Of a stretch of DNA of 23,372 bases, positions 15,550 to 23,372 are shown piece by piece (the stretch's first letter is position 1; every line of letters starts with the position of its first letter). The DNA lies in assembly GCA_030049955.1 (NCBI GenBank), contig JASIJX010000394.1, positions 1 to 23,372 on the forward strand. Reading direction: 5' to 3'. Source of the stretch: Acidobacteriaceae bacterium (GTDB taxonomy: Bacteria; Acidobacteriota; Terriglobia; Terriglobales; Acidobacteriaceae). Below the pieces are notes generated by a model, which was given only the letters and a program-made list of their open reading frames with translations, did no database searches and was not told the DNA's origin. The translations under genes were made by a program, and so were the position numbers.

Positions 15550-17328
15550 TCACAAGGAATCGCGATTCCAACCGCGATTCTTCACAATCCCCACGCCCTC
15601 GCGAACAGTGATCAGTTGATTGGCAGGAATCTGCTTAAGGTGGTCGTGCAGTCCGCTTGGCCAAAAGATCTCTACATCGACTGTCTTTGATTCGCCGAGT
15701 CCGAAGTGCAGGCGCGGATCGCTGGATGAGTAGTAACTAGATTGGCTCACCCGTGCCTGAGCTTGCACCTTATTTCCGTAGTGGACGAGTACGCGCGCTC
15801 CGATGGCGCTGCGGTTCGACTTGACGCCCTCGAGAAAAATCTTGATCCAATTCTGCTGACCGGAGAGATCGTTGCGTAGCAGCGTGGGCGGCTCATTCAT
15901 ATTGATGATGACAACGTCGACGTCGCCATCATTGTCAAAGTCGCCGAAAGCGCAACCTCTTCCCGGATGGGCCTCCATGATTCCCGGCCCGGCCTCGGCG
16001 CCGAGTTCCTCAAAGGTGCCATTGCCGAGGTTCCTGAACAGAACGCACGGACTCTTGTATGGATAGTCGGGTAGTGTGCGCTCGACCTCCGGATAAACAT
16101 TGCCGGTGACGATGAGTACATCCGGGAACCCGTCGTTGTCGAAATCGGCAAAGCCGGTGCCCCAGCTTACAAAACGGGTTTCGACGCCAATTCTCGCCGC
16201 GCGCGTACGATCGTCGAAGTTGCCGGTGCCATCATTGCGATAGATGCCTGGCGTATCGTCCATGAAATGCGTTTTGAAGAGATCCAGATGGCCATCCAGG
16301 TCGTAGTCGCCGATGCCGACGCCCATCCCGGCTTGCTCCATGCCATCTTCACTTAATGCCACGCCGCGCAGTACACCCTCTTCGCGGAACGTGCCGTCGT
16401 GGCTGTTCATAAACAGCAGGCTCGGCGTCGAGTCGCAGGCCACGAAGATATCGGTCCATCCGTCCTCATCGAAGTCGGCTGCCACAACGGTCATGCCATA
16501 GCTTTCGGTGGCCCCGGCAATGCCGCTCTCCTTGGTCACGTCGGTGAAGGTGCCATCGCCGTTGTTCCGGTAAAGCAGATGCCGTCCGGTGGGAAGGCCG
16601 CGCGGACCGCAGTTGACGGGGATTCCCTTCCAGTTACAAGTGGAGGTTGCGCCGGGCACGGGCGCTTTGGCGAGATCGAACCGGATGTAATTGGAGATAA
16701 ACAGATCAAGATGACCGTCGCGGTTGTAATCAACAAAGCTGCAACCGGCGCCCCATCGCGTTTCGCCTCGCAGCAGCCCCGCCTCGCGCGTGACATCGGT
16801 AAACGTTCCGTCGCCGTTGTTCCGGTAAAGACGATTCTCCCCATAGTAAGTGCAGAAGATATCCTCAAATCCGTCGTTGTTGTAGTCGCCAATGCAAACA
16901 CCATTAGCCCATCCCACGGCGCGCAGGCCGGCCTTATCCGTCACGTCGGTGAATGTTCCATCGCGATTGTTCTTGTATAAGCGGTTTGTTGCTTCGGGCG
17001 GAGCTCCCTCAAGCCACGTGCCGCAAAGCAGAAAAATATCCATCCAGCCGTCGTTGTCGTAGTCAATAAAAGCGCACCCGCAGCCGTTGGCTTCAAGGAT
17101 GTACTTCTTTTTGTCGATGCCGCCGTAGATGGTCGGTATACGCAGTCCGGCTTCGTGAGCCACGTTCACAAAGTGTGCATTGAACGGGCGGCCCGAGGCG
17201 GGGGGACGAGCTTGAGGCCGGACTTCACGGGAGGCGATGCCTTGTTGCTGTGCGAGAGCCATCCACTCGGTAGGAAACAAAACTGTGCTGGTAGCTGCGG
17301 TGACAAACGAACGGCGTGTAATCTTCAT
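15550..17328 (-). CDS. CRTAC1-like FG-GAP/UnbV repeat protein, Tat signal
   Basis: This 592-residue exported protein starts with a Tat-type signal, T-R-R-S-F-V, and forms a predicted beta-propeller of FG-GAP/VCBS repeats. Seven calcium-binding-like D-x-D/N-x-D-G-x-x-D motifs lie near 89, 148, 200, 285, 341, 395 and 463, each followed by a N-x-x-G/D-G-T-F-x-D-V-T or similar strand. An ASPIC/UnbV domain closes the protein (about 508-575; R-S-A-I-G-A-R-V, H-F-G-L-G, V-E-I-F-W-P-S-G). Such proteins are cell-surface or periplasmic and often occur near TonB-dependent receptors and TPR proteins; their biochemical role is largely unknown. It follows the TPR gene at 17392-18888 after 63 bp, so the two probably form an operon. 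The start at 17328 is preceded by GGGG at close spacing. Confidence 0.87.
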   Translation of the reverse strand: MKITRRSFVTAATSTVLFPTEWMALAQQQGIASREVRPQARPPASGRPFNAHFVNVAHEAGLRIPTIYGGIDKKKYILEANGCGCAFIDYDNDGWMDIFLLCGTWLEGAPPEATNRLYKNNRDGTFTDVTDKAGLRAVGWANGVCIGDYNNDGFEDIFCTYYGENRLYRNNGDGTFTDVTREAGLLRGETRWGAGCSFVDYNRDGHLDLFISNYIRFDLAKAPVPGATSTCNWKGIPVNCGPRGLPTGRHLLYRNNGDGTFTDVTKESGIAGATESYGMTVVAADFDEDGWTDIFVACDSTPSLLFMNSHDGTFREEGVLRGVALSEDGMEQAGMGVGIGDYDLDGHLDLFKTHFMDDTPGIYRNDGTGNFDDRTRAARIGVETRFVSWGTGFADFDNDGFPDVLIVTGNVYPEVERTLPDYPYKSPCVLFRNLGNGTFEELGAEAGPGIMEAHPGRGCAFGDFDNDGDVDVVIINMNEPPTLLRNDLSGQQNWIKIFLEGVKSNRSAIGARVLVHYGNKVQAQARVSQSSYYSSSDPRLHFGLGESKTVDVEIFWPSGLHDHLKQIPANQLITVREGVGIVKNRGWNRDSL

Positions 17329-17391
17329 GAGGCCCCGTTAGGTATTACGTCGTCTTCAGTTCTCGTCTGGCACCATGCCGACCGCGCCGGA

Positions 17392-18888
17392 TCATTTCCC
17401 CGCGGCATCGCCGGCGCCGGCCTTTTCGATGAGCTTGTAGCGATTATGCTCGCCTTCTTCGAGAGTTGCCTTCTGGCGCAATTCTGCCAGCCGTTGCAAA
17501 AGGGCAGGCAGCTCTTCTTTATGTCCGGTCCGCCGCAATCCGACTATAAGGTGATAGATCGCAGACTGGTCGTCAGGATTTCGGCGCAGCGCCTCGCGCG
17601 ATTCATCGACCGCACGCTGATTGTTGTCAGCCTGCAAATCGAGCTTTGCGAGAAGATCCAGGCTGTCGGTCATCTCCGGCTGCAATTCCGAGGCCCGCCG
17701 CGCGTCGGCAATTGCGCGCTCGAACTCCAGGCTGCCAACTTCGGGATTACGCTGCACAAGGATGTCGGCCTCCACGGAAAGCAGCATAGGATCATTGGGC
17801 TGTTCACGCAGCCTCTCGCCCACCACAGCCAGCGCCTTATCCAGATCGTCCTGCTGCTCGGCAACCATTCCGCGAGCAGCCTCGCTGATGGTCGACTGCG
17901 GATCCAGTTTCTCAGCCTCTTCGAAGTCGGACTCCGCATGATCGTAGTCGGCCAGTTGCACATACAGTACGCCGCGCGCCACGTAAAGTGCCGCTGCATC
18001 AGGAATCTGCTGCATCCCCGCCGTTAGCATGTCTACACCAACCTGAAACGACTGGTGCACAAAGGCGACGTCGGCAAATTGCAGATAGAGGTCGGTATCC
18101 TGAGGATTTTCGACAATGGCCTGATGCAGCAAACTCACTGCTTTCGGAGTGTTCTTCTGGTCCTCGTATGCCTCTGCTGCCTGCGCCAGCACGACGGGCG
18201 AGGGATGATTGGCCAGAGCCGGTCCAAGCGTGCGCAACGCCTCGGCAGGCCGATTGAGCGCAAGCTCGATTGCCGCAAGCCGCTCGACGTCGTGCGAATC
18301 GTCATCGGGCTGTGCGATCAGCCGTTCGAAGACTGTTTCGGCCTTGTCATAGCGTTCGAGCTTTGCCAGGCAAATCCCATAGTTGCGCATGACCGAAGGC
18401 TCGGACTCAAGCTGGGGACCGCATTGCTCGAATTGCGTCACTGCCTCCGCACAGTCATTCCTGCGCAGGGCCAGTGAGGCTAGCATGCCGTGTGCGGTCG
18501 GATCGTCGGGAAGCTGCTTGACGATCCGCTTAAGCAATGTCTCAGCGTCGCCGCCCCCAGACTCGTACTCCAGTTGTGCGGCGCCCTCCAGCGCAGGGAG
18601 ATACTCAGGCGCTATCTTCAAAGCTTTTCGATACGACGCGAGAGCTTCGGTCTTTCGTCCGAGTCCGGAATAGGCAAGCGCTTCGAAGGTCCACAACTGA
18701 GCATCGCCCGGAGACTGCCGCAACCTCGGCCCCAGCAGTTCAAGTGCAGCGGTGTAATTCCTTGCTCGCAGGGCGGTTGCAATCTCGTTCGCCCCGTCCT
18801 GCTTGCCGGGTTGGGCCGCGGTCGCAGCGGTGCAAAAAGCAATCGAGAGGAACAATCCAAACCATGCCCGCCGCGTCATGGCCGCCAT
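17392..18888 (-). CDS. Secreted TPR-repeat protein, paralogue
   Basis: This 498-residue protein has a basic N-terminus, a hydrophobic helix and likely signal cleavage after A-T-A-A near residue 25, then TPR repeats to about residue 475. Its length, repeat order and many blocks match the TPR protein at 10152-11636, for example A-L-A-S-Y-R-x-A-L-K-I-A-P-x-Y-L-P-A-L, H-Q-S-F-Q-V-G and A-I-Y-H-L-I versus S-V-Y-H-L-I. The two therefore arose by duplication. It is first in the minus-strand run and is followed by the CRTAC1-like gene. ATG at 18888 is used; ATG at 18879 is an alternative, and neither has a strong ribosome-binding site. No copy of the shared motif lies upstream. Function is unknown beyond a likely periplasmic scaffold role. 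Confidence 0.82.
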   Translation of the reverse strand: MAAMTRRAWFGLFLSIAFCTAATAAQPGKQDGANEIATALRARNYTAALELLGPRLRQSPGDAQLWTFEALAYSGLGRKTEALASYRKALKIAPEYLPALEGAAQLEYESGGGDAETLLKRIVKQLPDDPTAHGMLASLALRRNDCAEAVTQFEQCGPQLESEPSVMRNYGICLAKLERYDKAETVFERLIAQPDDDSHDVERLAAIELALNRPAEALRTLGPALANHPSPVVLAQAAEAYEDQKNTPKAVSLLHQAIVENPQDTDLYLQFADVAFVHQSFQVGVDMLTAGMQQIPDAAALYVARGVLYVQLADYDHAESDFEEAEKLDPQSTISEAARGMVAEQQDDLDKALAVVGERLREQPNDPMLLSVEADILVQRNPEVGSLEFERAIADARRASELQPEMTDSLDLLAKLDLQADNNQRAVDESREALRRNPDDQSAIYHLIVGLRRTGHKEELPALLQRLAELRQKATLEEGEHNRYKLIEKAGAGDAAGK

Positions 18889-19066
18889 TGTATCTCAGCC
18901 AAGAAAGAGGCGAACATCGTTTACTGATTTGCTGCTCAAGCGTACCTGGGATTTTGAACGTCAATTGTCTGAGCCGTAGCTAAGCGCACAGTCGAAAACC
19001 CTAAAGAGAGCCACAAATCGGAGCCCCATCAGTGAAGACGCCGAATCCGGTGCGCGTGCATTACAA

Positions 19067-19099
19067 CCCACTGACAAAGAAAAGACCGCCCACTGACAA
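19067..19099 (+). promoter_or_regulatory. 11-bp direct repeat before barrel-protein gene
   Basis: CCCACTGACAA occurs at 19067-19077 and again at 19089-19099, 22 bp apart start to start, about two helical turns. The region is 243 bp between divergent genes and about 33-65 bp upstream of the ATG at 19132. CTGACA within each copy resembles a -35 element, but no good -10 follows. A regulator-binding pair is possible; nothing else clear is seen in 18889-19131. Confidence 0.3.
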
Positions 19100-19131
19100 T
19101 CCGCCGATTCGTCGTCATTAGCGTAGAAGGC

Positions 19132-20166
19132 ATGCGGCGAAGACTTTCCTTTTTTTCCCGCGCTGTCCGCGGTACATCGATGCTCGTTTTTGGTGCTGCG
19201 CTCCTGTCCCCGGCGCAGGATGCACCCCTGTTGTCCGGGGGGACCGGCTTTGTGACGAACACCACCGGAGGAAACACGACCTATATCCCGGTTGCGGAGC
19301 CGCTGGCCGCGGTGCCTCTCGGTCAGCACCTGCTGATCGAATCGCGCGCTTCGCTTTTGGAATTCTTTACACCCGGTACGAGCGGCTATGACCACTCGCA
19401 TTTCGTGACGCTCACCTATCTCCAGGGCGATGTTTTGGTCAACCCTCATCTGACAATTATCGGCGGCAGCTTTCTGTTGCCCTTCGGAACATACAACGAG
19501 CGCCTGACGCCGATCTGGATCAGCAACTACCAGGATGAGCCGCTGATGGAGCCTCTAGGCCTGATGAACGGCGGCGCCGGGCTGGGCGGTCAGTTGCACG
19601 GTTCGCTGTTCAGCCACGCCCGTTCCTCCTTCAGCTATGCCGCCTGGTTTTCGGCGAGCAGCGGCAACTCGCAGTTCAAGGCTGACCGTTCCTCCGGCTT
19701 CCGCGGCAGCTTTTACTTCCCCGAGAAACGGCTCGAAGTAGGCGCATCGTACGGTCGCCTGTTGCAGGGAACGCACGAGAACTTCGTTGGAGCGCATCTG
19801 TGGTGGGCGACGAAAGATGCCGGCTTCCGGCTTCGTTCGGAGACCGCGCGCGGACAGCATGCATACGGCTACTGGTTCGAGGCCGACTCACGGCCCTTTG
19901 CCTTCGGCAATCTTGAGAGTCTCGCCGGGCGCATCGAACCCGTCTTTCGCATGCAGCAGACCTTTCGCATCGACAACCTCGCCAGCGATGGTTTGCCGCT
20001 GGTGAACACGCAGCGAGCCGATTTCGCGCTCGACTACAACCTTCCGCACAATACGCGGATCCTCACCAGCTACTCCCGGCAATTCTCGACCGCCGGCAAC
20101 ACCAACATTTGGGAGACTGGCATCGTCTATCGGTTTTTGTTCCCCGCCTGGAAAGGAGGCTTGTGA
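19132..20166 (+). CDS. Outer-membrane beta-barrel (porin-like) protein
   Basis: This 344-residue protein has a signal peptide (basic R-R-R start, hydrophobic M-L-V-F-G-A-A-L-L, likely cleavage near S-P-A-Q) and then alternating amphipathic strands typical of an outer-membrane barrel. The block L-P-F-G-T-Y-N-E-R-L-x-P-I-W-I-S-N-Y-Q-D resembles a conserved turn in porin-like proteins. It ends with I-V-Y-R-F-L-F-P-A-W-K, barrel-like but with a short tail after the aromatic strand. ATG 19132 is used although its GAAGG lies too close; ATG 19180 would shorten the signal sequence. It is translationally linked to the cytochrome c gene: its TGA shares an A with the next ATG. Possible roles are solute passage or housing a redox partner; the substrate is unknown. 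Confidence 0.72.
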   Translation: MRRRLSFFSRAVRGTSMLVFGAALLSPAQDAPLLSGGTGFVTNTTGGNTTYIPVAEPLAAVPLGQHLLIESRASLLEFFTPGTSGYDHSHFVTLTYLQGDVLVNPHLTIIGGSFLLPFGTYNERLTPIWISNYQDEPLMEPLGLMNGGAGLGGQLHGSLFSHARSSFSYAAWFSASSGNSQFKADRSSGFRGSFYFPEKRLEVGASYGRLLQGTHENFVGAHLWWATKDAGFRLRSETARGQHAYGYWFEADSRPFAFGNLESLAGRIEPVFRMQQTFRIDNLASDGLPLVNTQRADFALDYNLPHNTRILTSYSRQFSTAGNTNIWETGIVYRFLFPAWKGGL

Positions 20167-20468
20167 TGAATCGCCGAAACGTCGCCTGCTGCCTCGCGCT
20201 CGGATCGGCTCTGGTAGTTGCCGCGCCGCTGTTGGCCTTGCAGAATCACACAGAGAATAGCGTGGTTCGACACGGAACCCCTCCGCAAAACCAGAACACG
20301 GAGGAGGAAGGTCAGCGCGTTTTCGAGCAGAACTGCGTGCGTTGCCACAATGCTCCGGAGGGCTTTTCGCCCCGAATCACCGGAACCATCGTGCGGCACA
20401 TGCGGGTCCGGGCGAACCTGAGCCAGCATGACGAACAAGTCCTTCTGCACTTCTTCAATAATCAGTAA
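20166..20468 (+). CDS. Small mono-haem cytochrome c
   Basis: This 100-residue secreted c-type cytochrome has a signal peptide (hydrophobic A-C-C-L-A-L-G-S-A-L-V-V-A-A) and one haem-binding C-V-R-C-H at 57-61. M79 in V-R-H-M-R-V-R-A-N-L is the likely distal ligand, and the C-terminal helix ends in L-L-H-F-F-N. The start at 20166 is supported by AGGAGG 6 bases upstream and a TGATG overlap with the barrel-protein gene, so the two are translated together. It would act as a periplasmic electron carrier; donor and acceptor are not encoded here. Its stop overlaps the end of the convergent MFS gene by 7 bp, where AATCAGT is repeated in tandem. Confidence 0.85.
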   Translation: MNRRNVACCLALGSALVVAAPLLALQNHTENSVVRHGTPPQNQNTEEEGQRVFEQNCVRCHNAPEGFSPRITGTIVRHMRVRANLSQHDEQVLLHFFNNQ

Positions 20469-21763
20469 TCAGTAACGCTACCGGCACAGAACGCTGCTTC
20501 CGATACGGTCAGGCTCCGCCGGCGGGGCTGCATCAGCAGCCAGAACAGGATTGCCAGGGCGGCTTCCAGAGCTGCGATGCTCGTCAGCACACGAGCATAG
20601 TGGAAGCGTACCAGCAGCGCGCCCGCTGCGGATGTGGCGCATGCCGTCATCAGAGAATTGGAAAACATGGTCATTGCGGAAGCAGCGGACCGGTCGGCTT
20701 CCGGTATGACGTTCATCAGTAGTGTGTAAATGGCAGTGGAACTCATCCACTGGGTTGCCGAATACATCACGAAGGCCGCAAGACACCATGCGTCCTGCCC
20801 CGCGACCAAACCAATCAGCAAGAGCCCGGTTCCCAGTTGGGTGGCGAGTATCGCTTTCAGCATTCCGAGTCGACGCACGATTACCGGGATCAGTAGTCCT
20901 GCCACAAGCTGCGCCATTTGACTGAGGGAGAAGGTCAGACCGATGCGGGTGAGCGGGATGTGACGTTGCTGAGCGAAATAGATGCTGGCAAAGGGCGTAA
21001 ACGCTGCCAGCAGGCTGGTCCAGATCGCCATGCAGGGCAGGTAGCGGCGCAGGAACGAATTGCGCAGAAGCCTCAGATCCCACACGCGCGGCGCAGGTCC
21101 GGCCTGCGGGGCTGGACCGCGATTTGGCAGCCGCAGCAGAGGCAGCGTTCCCAGCGCGGCGACAGCGCAGGAGGTGAGGAGAACGATGCGTTTTGCCTCC
21201 GCCGGACCGAACCCTGGGCTGAGCGCGCCAACCCAGTTCGAAAAATAGCCAGACACCCCGGAGCCCAGCGCCGTGGCGCCGATCCCAACAGAAAAGATGA
21301 GTCCGATGGCCGATGTACGATTGCTCTCGGAAGTGAACGACGCACTGACGGGAAGAAAGCAGACGGTCCAGATGGACATCACCAGACCCGCAACGGCCGC
21401 GAGCCCGATTTGCGCGGGCTCCCACATCCACATCGTCCGCAACACGCCCAGAATTGGGGCAACGAGAAAACAGAACAGCAGCAACGGCTGGTTTCCGATT
21501 TTGCGGCTCAAAAGCCCTACGGGCAACGTGCTCACAAGCAGACCCAGAGAGAGCGCTCCGTTGATCAGCCCGATGGCCTTCTCGTCGAAATGAAAATCCA
21601 GCAGGTACAGATTGAAAAGGAAGAAATACAGGCCAAAGCCGGCCTCGTAAAACAGCGCGGCGACGAAGAAGGTCCAGAAGTCGCGGCTGAGCTCCCGGTA
21701 TTGAACCCACCCTTCCAACAGGCGCCGCCCAGGAAGCGGCTTTGTCGCAACGCTGTCGGGCAT
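20462..21763 (-). CDS. Major facilitator superfamily transporter
   Basis: This 433-residue integral membrane protein has about 12 hydrophobic helices, with the loop L-L-S-R-K-I-G-N matching the MFS motif A region between helices 2 and 3, and a basic central loop near residues 215-235 separating two halves. ATG 21763 is chosen over the GTG at 21766 because GAGGGG lies 6 bases upstream and the ATG overlaps the TGA of the HPr-kinase-like gene (TGATG), showing translational coupling. Substrate cannot be read from sequence; candidates are sugars, peptides or a small metabolite made or processed by the adjacent genes. Confidence 0.85.
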   Translation of the reverse strand: MPDSVATKPLPGRRLLEGWVQYRELSRDFWTFFVAALFYEAGFGLYFFLFNLYLLDFHFDEKAIGLINGALSLGLLVSTLPVGLLSRKIGNQPLLLFCFLVAPILGVLRTMWMWEPAQIGLAAVAGLVMSIWTVCFLPVSASFTSESNRTSAIGLIFSVGIGATALGSGVSGYFSNWVGALSPGFGPAEAKRIVLLTSCAVAALGTLPLLRLPNRGPAPQAGPAPRVWDLRLLRNSFLRRYLPCMAIWTSLLAAFTPFASIYFAQQRHIPLTRIGLTFSLSQMAQLVAGLLIPVIVRRLGMLKAILATQLGTGLLLIGLVAGQDAWCLAAFVMYSATQWMSSTAIYTLLMNVIPEADRSAASAMTMFSNSLMTACATSAAGALLVRFHYARVLTSIAALEAALAILFWLLMQPRRRSLTVSEAAFCAGSVTDY

Positions 21764-22767
21764 CACTGCCCCTCGCGGACCAACTGTTCGAGTCTCCGCA
21801 CGGCAAGATCGAGCGACTGATAACGCAGTTCAAGAACCTCGGCCGTCAGTATGCGTTCGATCGCCGCATACCGGATGATTTTGGTCTCCGGAGTGCCAAA
21901 CAACACCTGCCGCATGTATTTCCTCGCCGCGTCCTTGCTGTATGGAACCAGCTCAGCCGGGCCAGGATGCCGGCGATTGAGGTATACAACGAAATCGACG
22001 TGCGCGCCGTCCGCTGTGCGCACGTGTTCCATCGAATCCGTGCGCAGCTCGACGGATGGCTTCCCGAACATCCGCGGTGTCATCTCGGCATCCGCGATCT
22101 CCGGGAACAGCTCGGCGGCCGAGGGACGGAAGCGCACCCGATGGAAATTGCCGATCACTCGGCGGGTGGTTTCGTTGTGGAGAAGATAGCTGGTGTCATC
22201 GGCGACAAACTTCCAGCCTGCGCGCGCGCAGGCATAGGAGAGCGATGTCTTGCCCGCGCCGGAATCGCCGCACAACAGCACACCGCGTCCATCGAGCACA
22301 ACACACGCGGCATGAATTGCCGTCACAAACCGGGTACTCAGCTGGCACGCGGCCGCGGCTTCGAGAAACGTCTGATTGAAGTAGTGGGGATGGTGCAACG
22401 CCGCGGTCGAGATTACCATGCGCGTCTTGCCCCAAGGAAAATCCACAATGCAGACATTCCGGGTATCGGCTACCATCACGAGCACGTTGCCCATGAAGTG
22501 GCACTTCGTCGCGGGAGGGCATTCGAGCGAATCAGCCTCGATCACGTGAATATCGGCTTCGATCGGCCGGTCGTGCACCCGCCGTGCAAACATTCCCCAT
22601 TTGCCGGCGCACTGGCGCAGCACCTCATTCGAGTTGGTGCGAACTAGCAGGGGGAAACCCAGCGGAAAGAACGTCTCCTTCATGGTCAACGGCGGCGCTT
22701 CATCCTGAAAGCGATCTTCCACCGCCGGAGGCTCCTGGAAATTCATCATCGTTGCATGAACGCTCAT
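21763..22767 (-). CDS. HPr kinase-like P-loop protein
   Basis: This 334-residue cytoplasmic protein resembles the C-terminal domain of HPr kinase/phosphorylase. It has I-H-A-A-C-V at 151-156, a Walker A loop G-D-S-G-A-G-K-T at 167-174 and the acidic pair D190-D191 in F-V-A-D-D-T-S-Y-L, equivalent to the HprK aspartates. The N-terminal 130 residues do not look like the HprK N-domain, and the protein is not next to hpr or PTS genes, so it is better called HprK-like than HprK. Similar proteins occur beside peptide-modification genes in other bacteria, but no precursor or modification enzyme is visible here. It starts 49 bp after the Oar-like receptor stop, and the MFS gene follows with a TGATG overlap. 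ATG 22767 is used; ATGs at 22749 and 22746 are possible. Confidence 0.8.
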   Translation of the reverse strand: MSVHATMMNFQEPPAVEDRFQDEAPPLTMKETFFPLGFPLLVRTNSNEVLRQCAGKWGMFARRVHDRPIEADIHVIEADSLECPPATKCHFMGNVLVMVADTRNVCIVDFPWGKTRMVISTAALHHPHYFNQTFLEAAAACQLSTRFVTAIHAACVVLDGRGVLLCGDSGAGKTSLSYACARAGWKFVADDTSYLLHNETTRRVIGNFHRVRFRPSAAELFPEIADAEMTPRMFGKPSVELRTDSMEHVRTADGAHVDFVVYLNRRHPGPAELVPYSKDAARKYMRQVLFGTPETKIIRYAAIERILTAEVLELRYQSLDLAVRRLEQLVREGQ

Positions 22768-22816
22768 GCTGCGTCATCCTTTCCGCGAATTTTGGTAACT
22801 CATATTCTGCCGAAGC

Positions 22817-23372
22817 TCAAAAGACATACCGCACCGCGAACTGAACAATGCGCGGCGCGGTGACGGTGCTCGTGATCAGCCCGAACGACGGACTGGCCAC
22901 CGGATTCAGCTGCGTGGGGTCGCCATATCCAAGATTTGTGTTGGGATTGCCGAATTGCGGAGTATTTGTGGCATTGAAGAACTCCGCGCGCAGACGCAGC
23001 GCACCGGTTTCGGTCACAGGGAACGCGCGCTCTACCGCCAGGTCCATGCTGTGCTGGCCCGGTCCGCGCAGGAAACCGACGCCGCTGTCGCCAAAGTCCT
23101 GATCGGCGAGGCTGGTTCCGAATGGCGCTTCCGGAGCGCGGGTAAATGCGGCGGGATCGAGGTAACCGTTTATGACGCGGGTAAACATCGCCCCGTGCGT
23201 TTTCGGGGAGCTGCCGGTGCGCTGCGCCCGCACTTCGCCGCTGAGCAGTCCGTACACGGAGCCCGCGTTGCTGTCAAAGACGCTGAGAGGGATTCCCGAC
23301 TGGATTACGCCGACGCCGGAAAACTGCCATCCGGAAAAGACGCGTTGCGCGAGCGAAGGACCGAACCTCCAG
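22817..23372 (-). CDS. Oar-like TonB-dependent receptor, C-terminal part (partial)
   Basis: The frame is open from the right edge to the stop at 22817, about 184 residues. It shows late barrel strands: R-V-F-S-G-W-Q-F-S-G-V-G-V-I-Q-S-G-I-P-L, then R-G-P-G-Q-H-S-M-D-L-A-V-E-R-A-F-P and L-R-L-R-A-E-F-F-N-A-T-N-T-P-Q-F-G-N-P, and ends F-A-V-R-Y-V-F. These are hallmark C-terminal segments of acidobacterial Oar-like receptors. The GTG at 23257 is not the true start; the N-terminal regulatory and plug domains lie beyond the window. It probably heads the group with the HprK-like and MFS genes. Confidence 0.85.
   Translation of the reverse strand, partial: WRFGPSLAQRVFSGWQFSGVGVIQSGIPLSVFDSNAGSVYGLLSGEVRAQRTGSSPKTHGAMFTRVINGYLDPAAFTRAPEAPFGTSLADQDFGDSGVGFLRGPGQHSMDLAVERAFPVTETGALRLRAEFFNATNTPQFGNPNTNLGYGDPTQLNPVASPSFGLITSTVTAPRIVQFAVRYVF

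Noticed and set aside
15554..15580. Palindrome near the 3' end of the CRTAC1-like gene (GGAATCGCGATTCC and a partial repeat)
   Set aside because: It lies inside the coding region with no T-run after it, and could arise from codons of the C-terminal N-R-G-W-N-R-D repeat; not enough for a terminator or an element end.
18961..19449. Minus-strand frame of 162 codons overlapping the barrel-protein start
   Set aside because: It runs opposite a signal peptide and barrel strands, has no recognisable domain, and would overlap the intergenic repeat; treated as a shadow.
1..23372. CRISPR arrays, tRNA or rRNA genes, transposases, phage or defence genes
   Set aside because: No regularly spaced repeats, RNA gene signatures, transposase motifs or terminal inverted repeats were seen on reading either strand.

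Overview
The window looks like chromosomal DNA of an Acidobacteriota member, probably class Terriglobia. This is inferred from family content, not from a marker gene: three very large Oar-like TonB-dependent receptors (carboxypeptidase-regulatory domain, plug, barrel), a CRTAC1-type FG-GAP/UnbV protein, secreted TPR proteins and a sensor kinase with OB-like periplasmic domains. Base composition is moderately GC-rich. I saw no tRNA, rRNA, CRISPR array or intact mobile element.

Layout. (1) 1-229: the 3' end of a plus-strand gene with an OB-fold-like C-terminus, meeting tail to tail a small minus-strand coding remnant. (2) 438-18888: nine minus-strand genes, in order of transcription: TPR protein, CRTAC1-like Tat protein, Oar-like receptor, a second TPR protein paralogous to the first, a GH127-type (DUF1680) glycosidase, a sugar-binding-protein-like protein, a histidine kinase, a NarL/LuxR-type response regulator, and another Oar-like receptor. 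(3) 19132-20468: a divergent plus-strand pair, an outer-membrane barrel protein and a mono-haem cytochrome c with overlapping stop and start. (4) 20462-23372: a minus-strand group with the 3' part of a third Oar-like receptor, an HPr-kinase-like P-loop protein and an MFS transporter, the last two joined by a TGATG overlap.

How the genes may work together. The binding protein, kinase and response regulator are joined by ATGA and 17-bp overlaps and read as one three-component sensing operon. It sits between a predicted beta-L-arabinofuranosidase and an Oar-like receptor. A shared 20-bp sequence lies upstream of both complete receptors (19 of 20 identical) and upstream of the glycosidase (16 of 20), each 118-205 bp before the start codon. 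The simplest reading is a carbohydrate-utilisation locus controlled by its own sugar-sensing system, with this sequence as the candidate operator. The architecture and the repeated sequence are seen directly; ligand, operator function and regulon are inference. The HPr-kinase-like/MFS pair and the barrel/cytochrome pair are recognisable by family but have no clear pathway.
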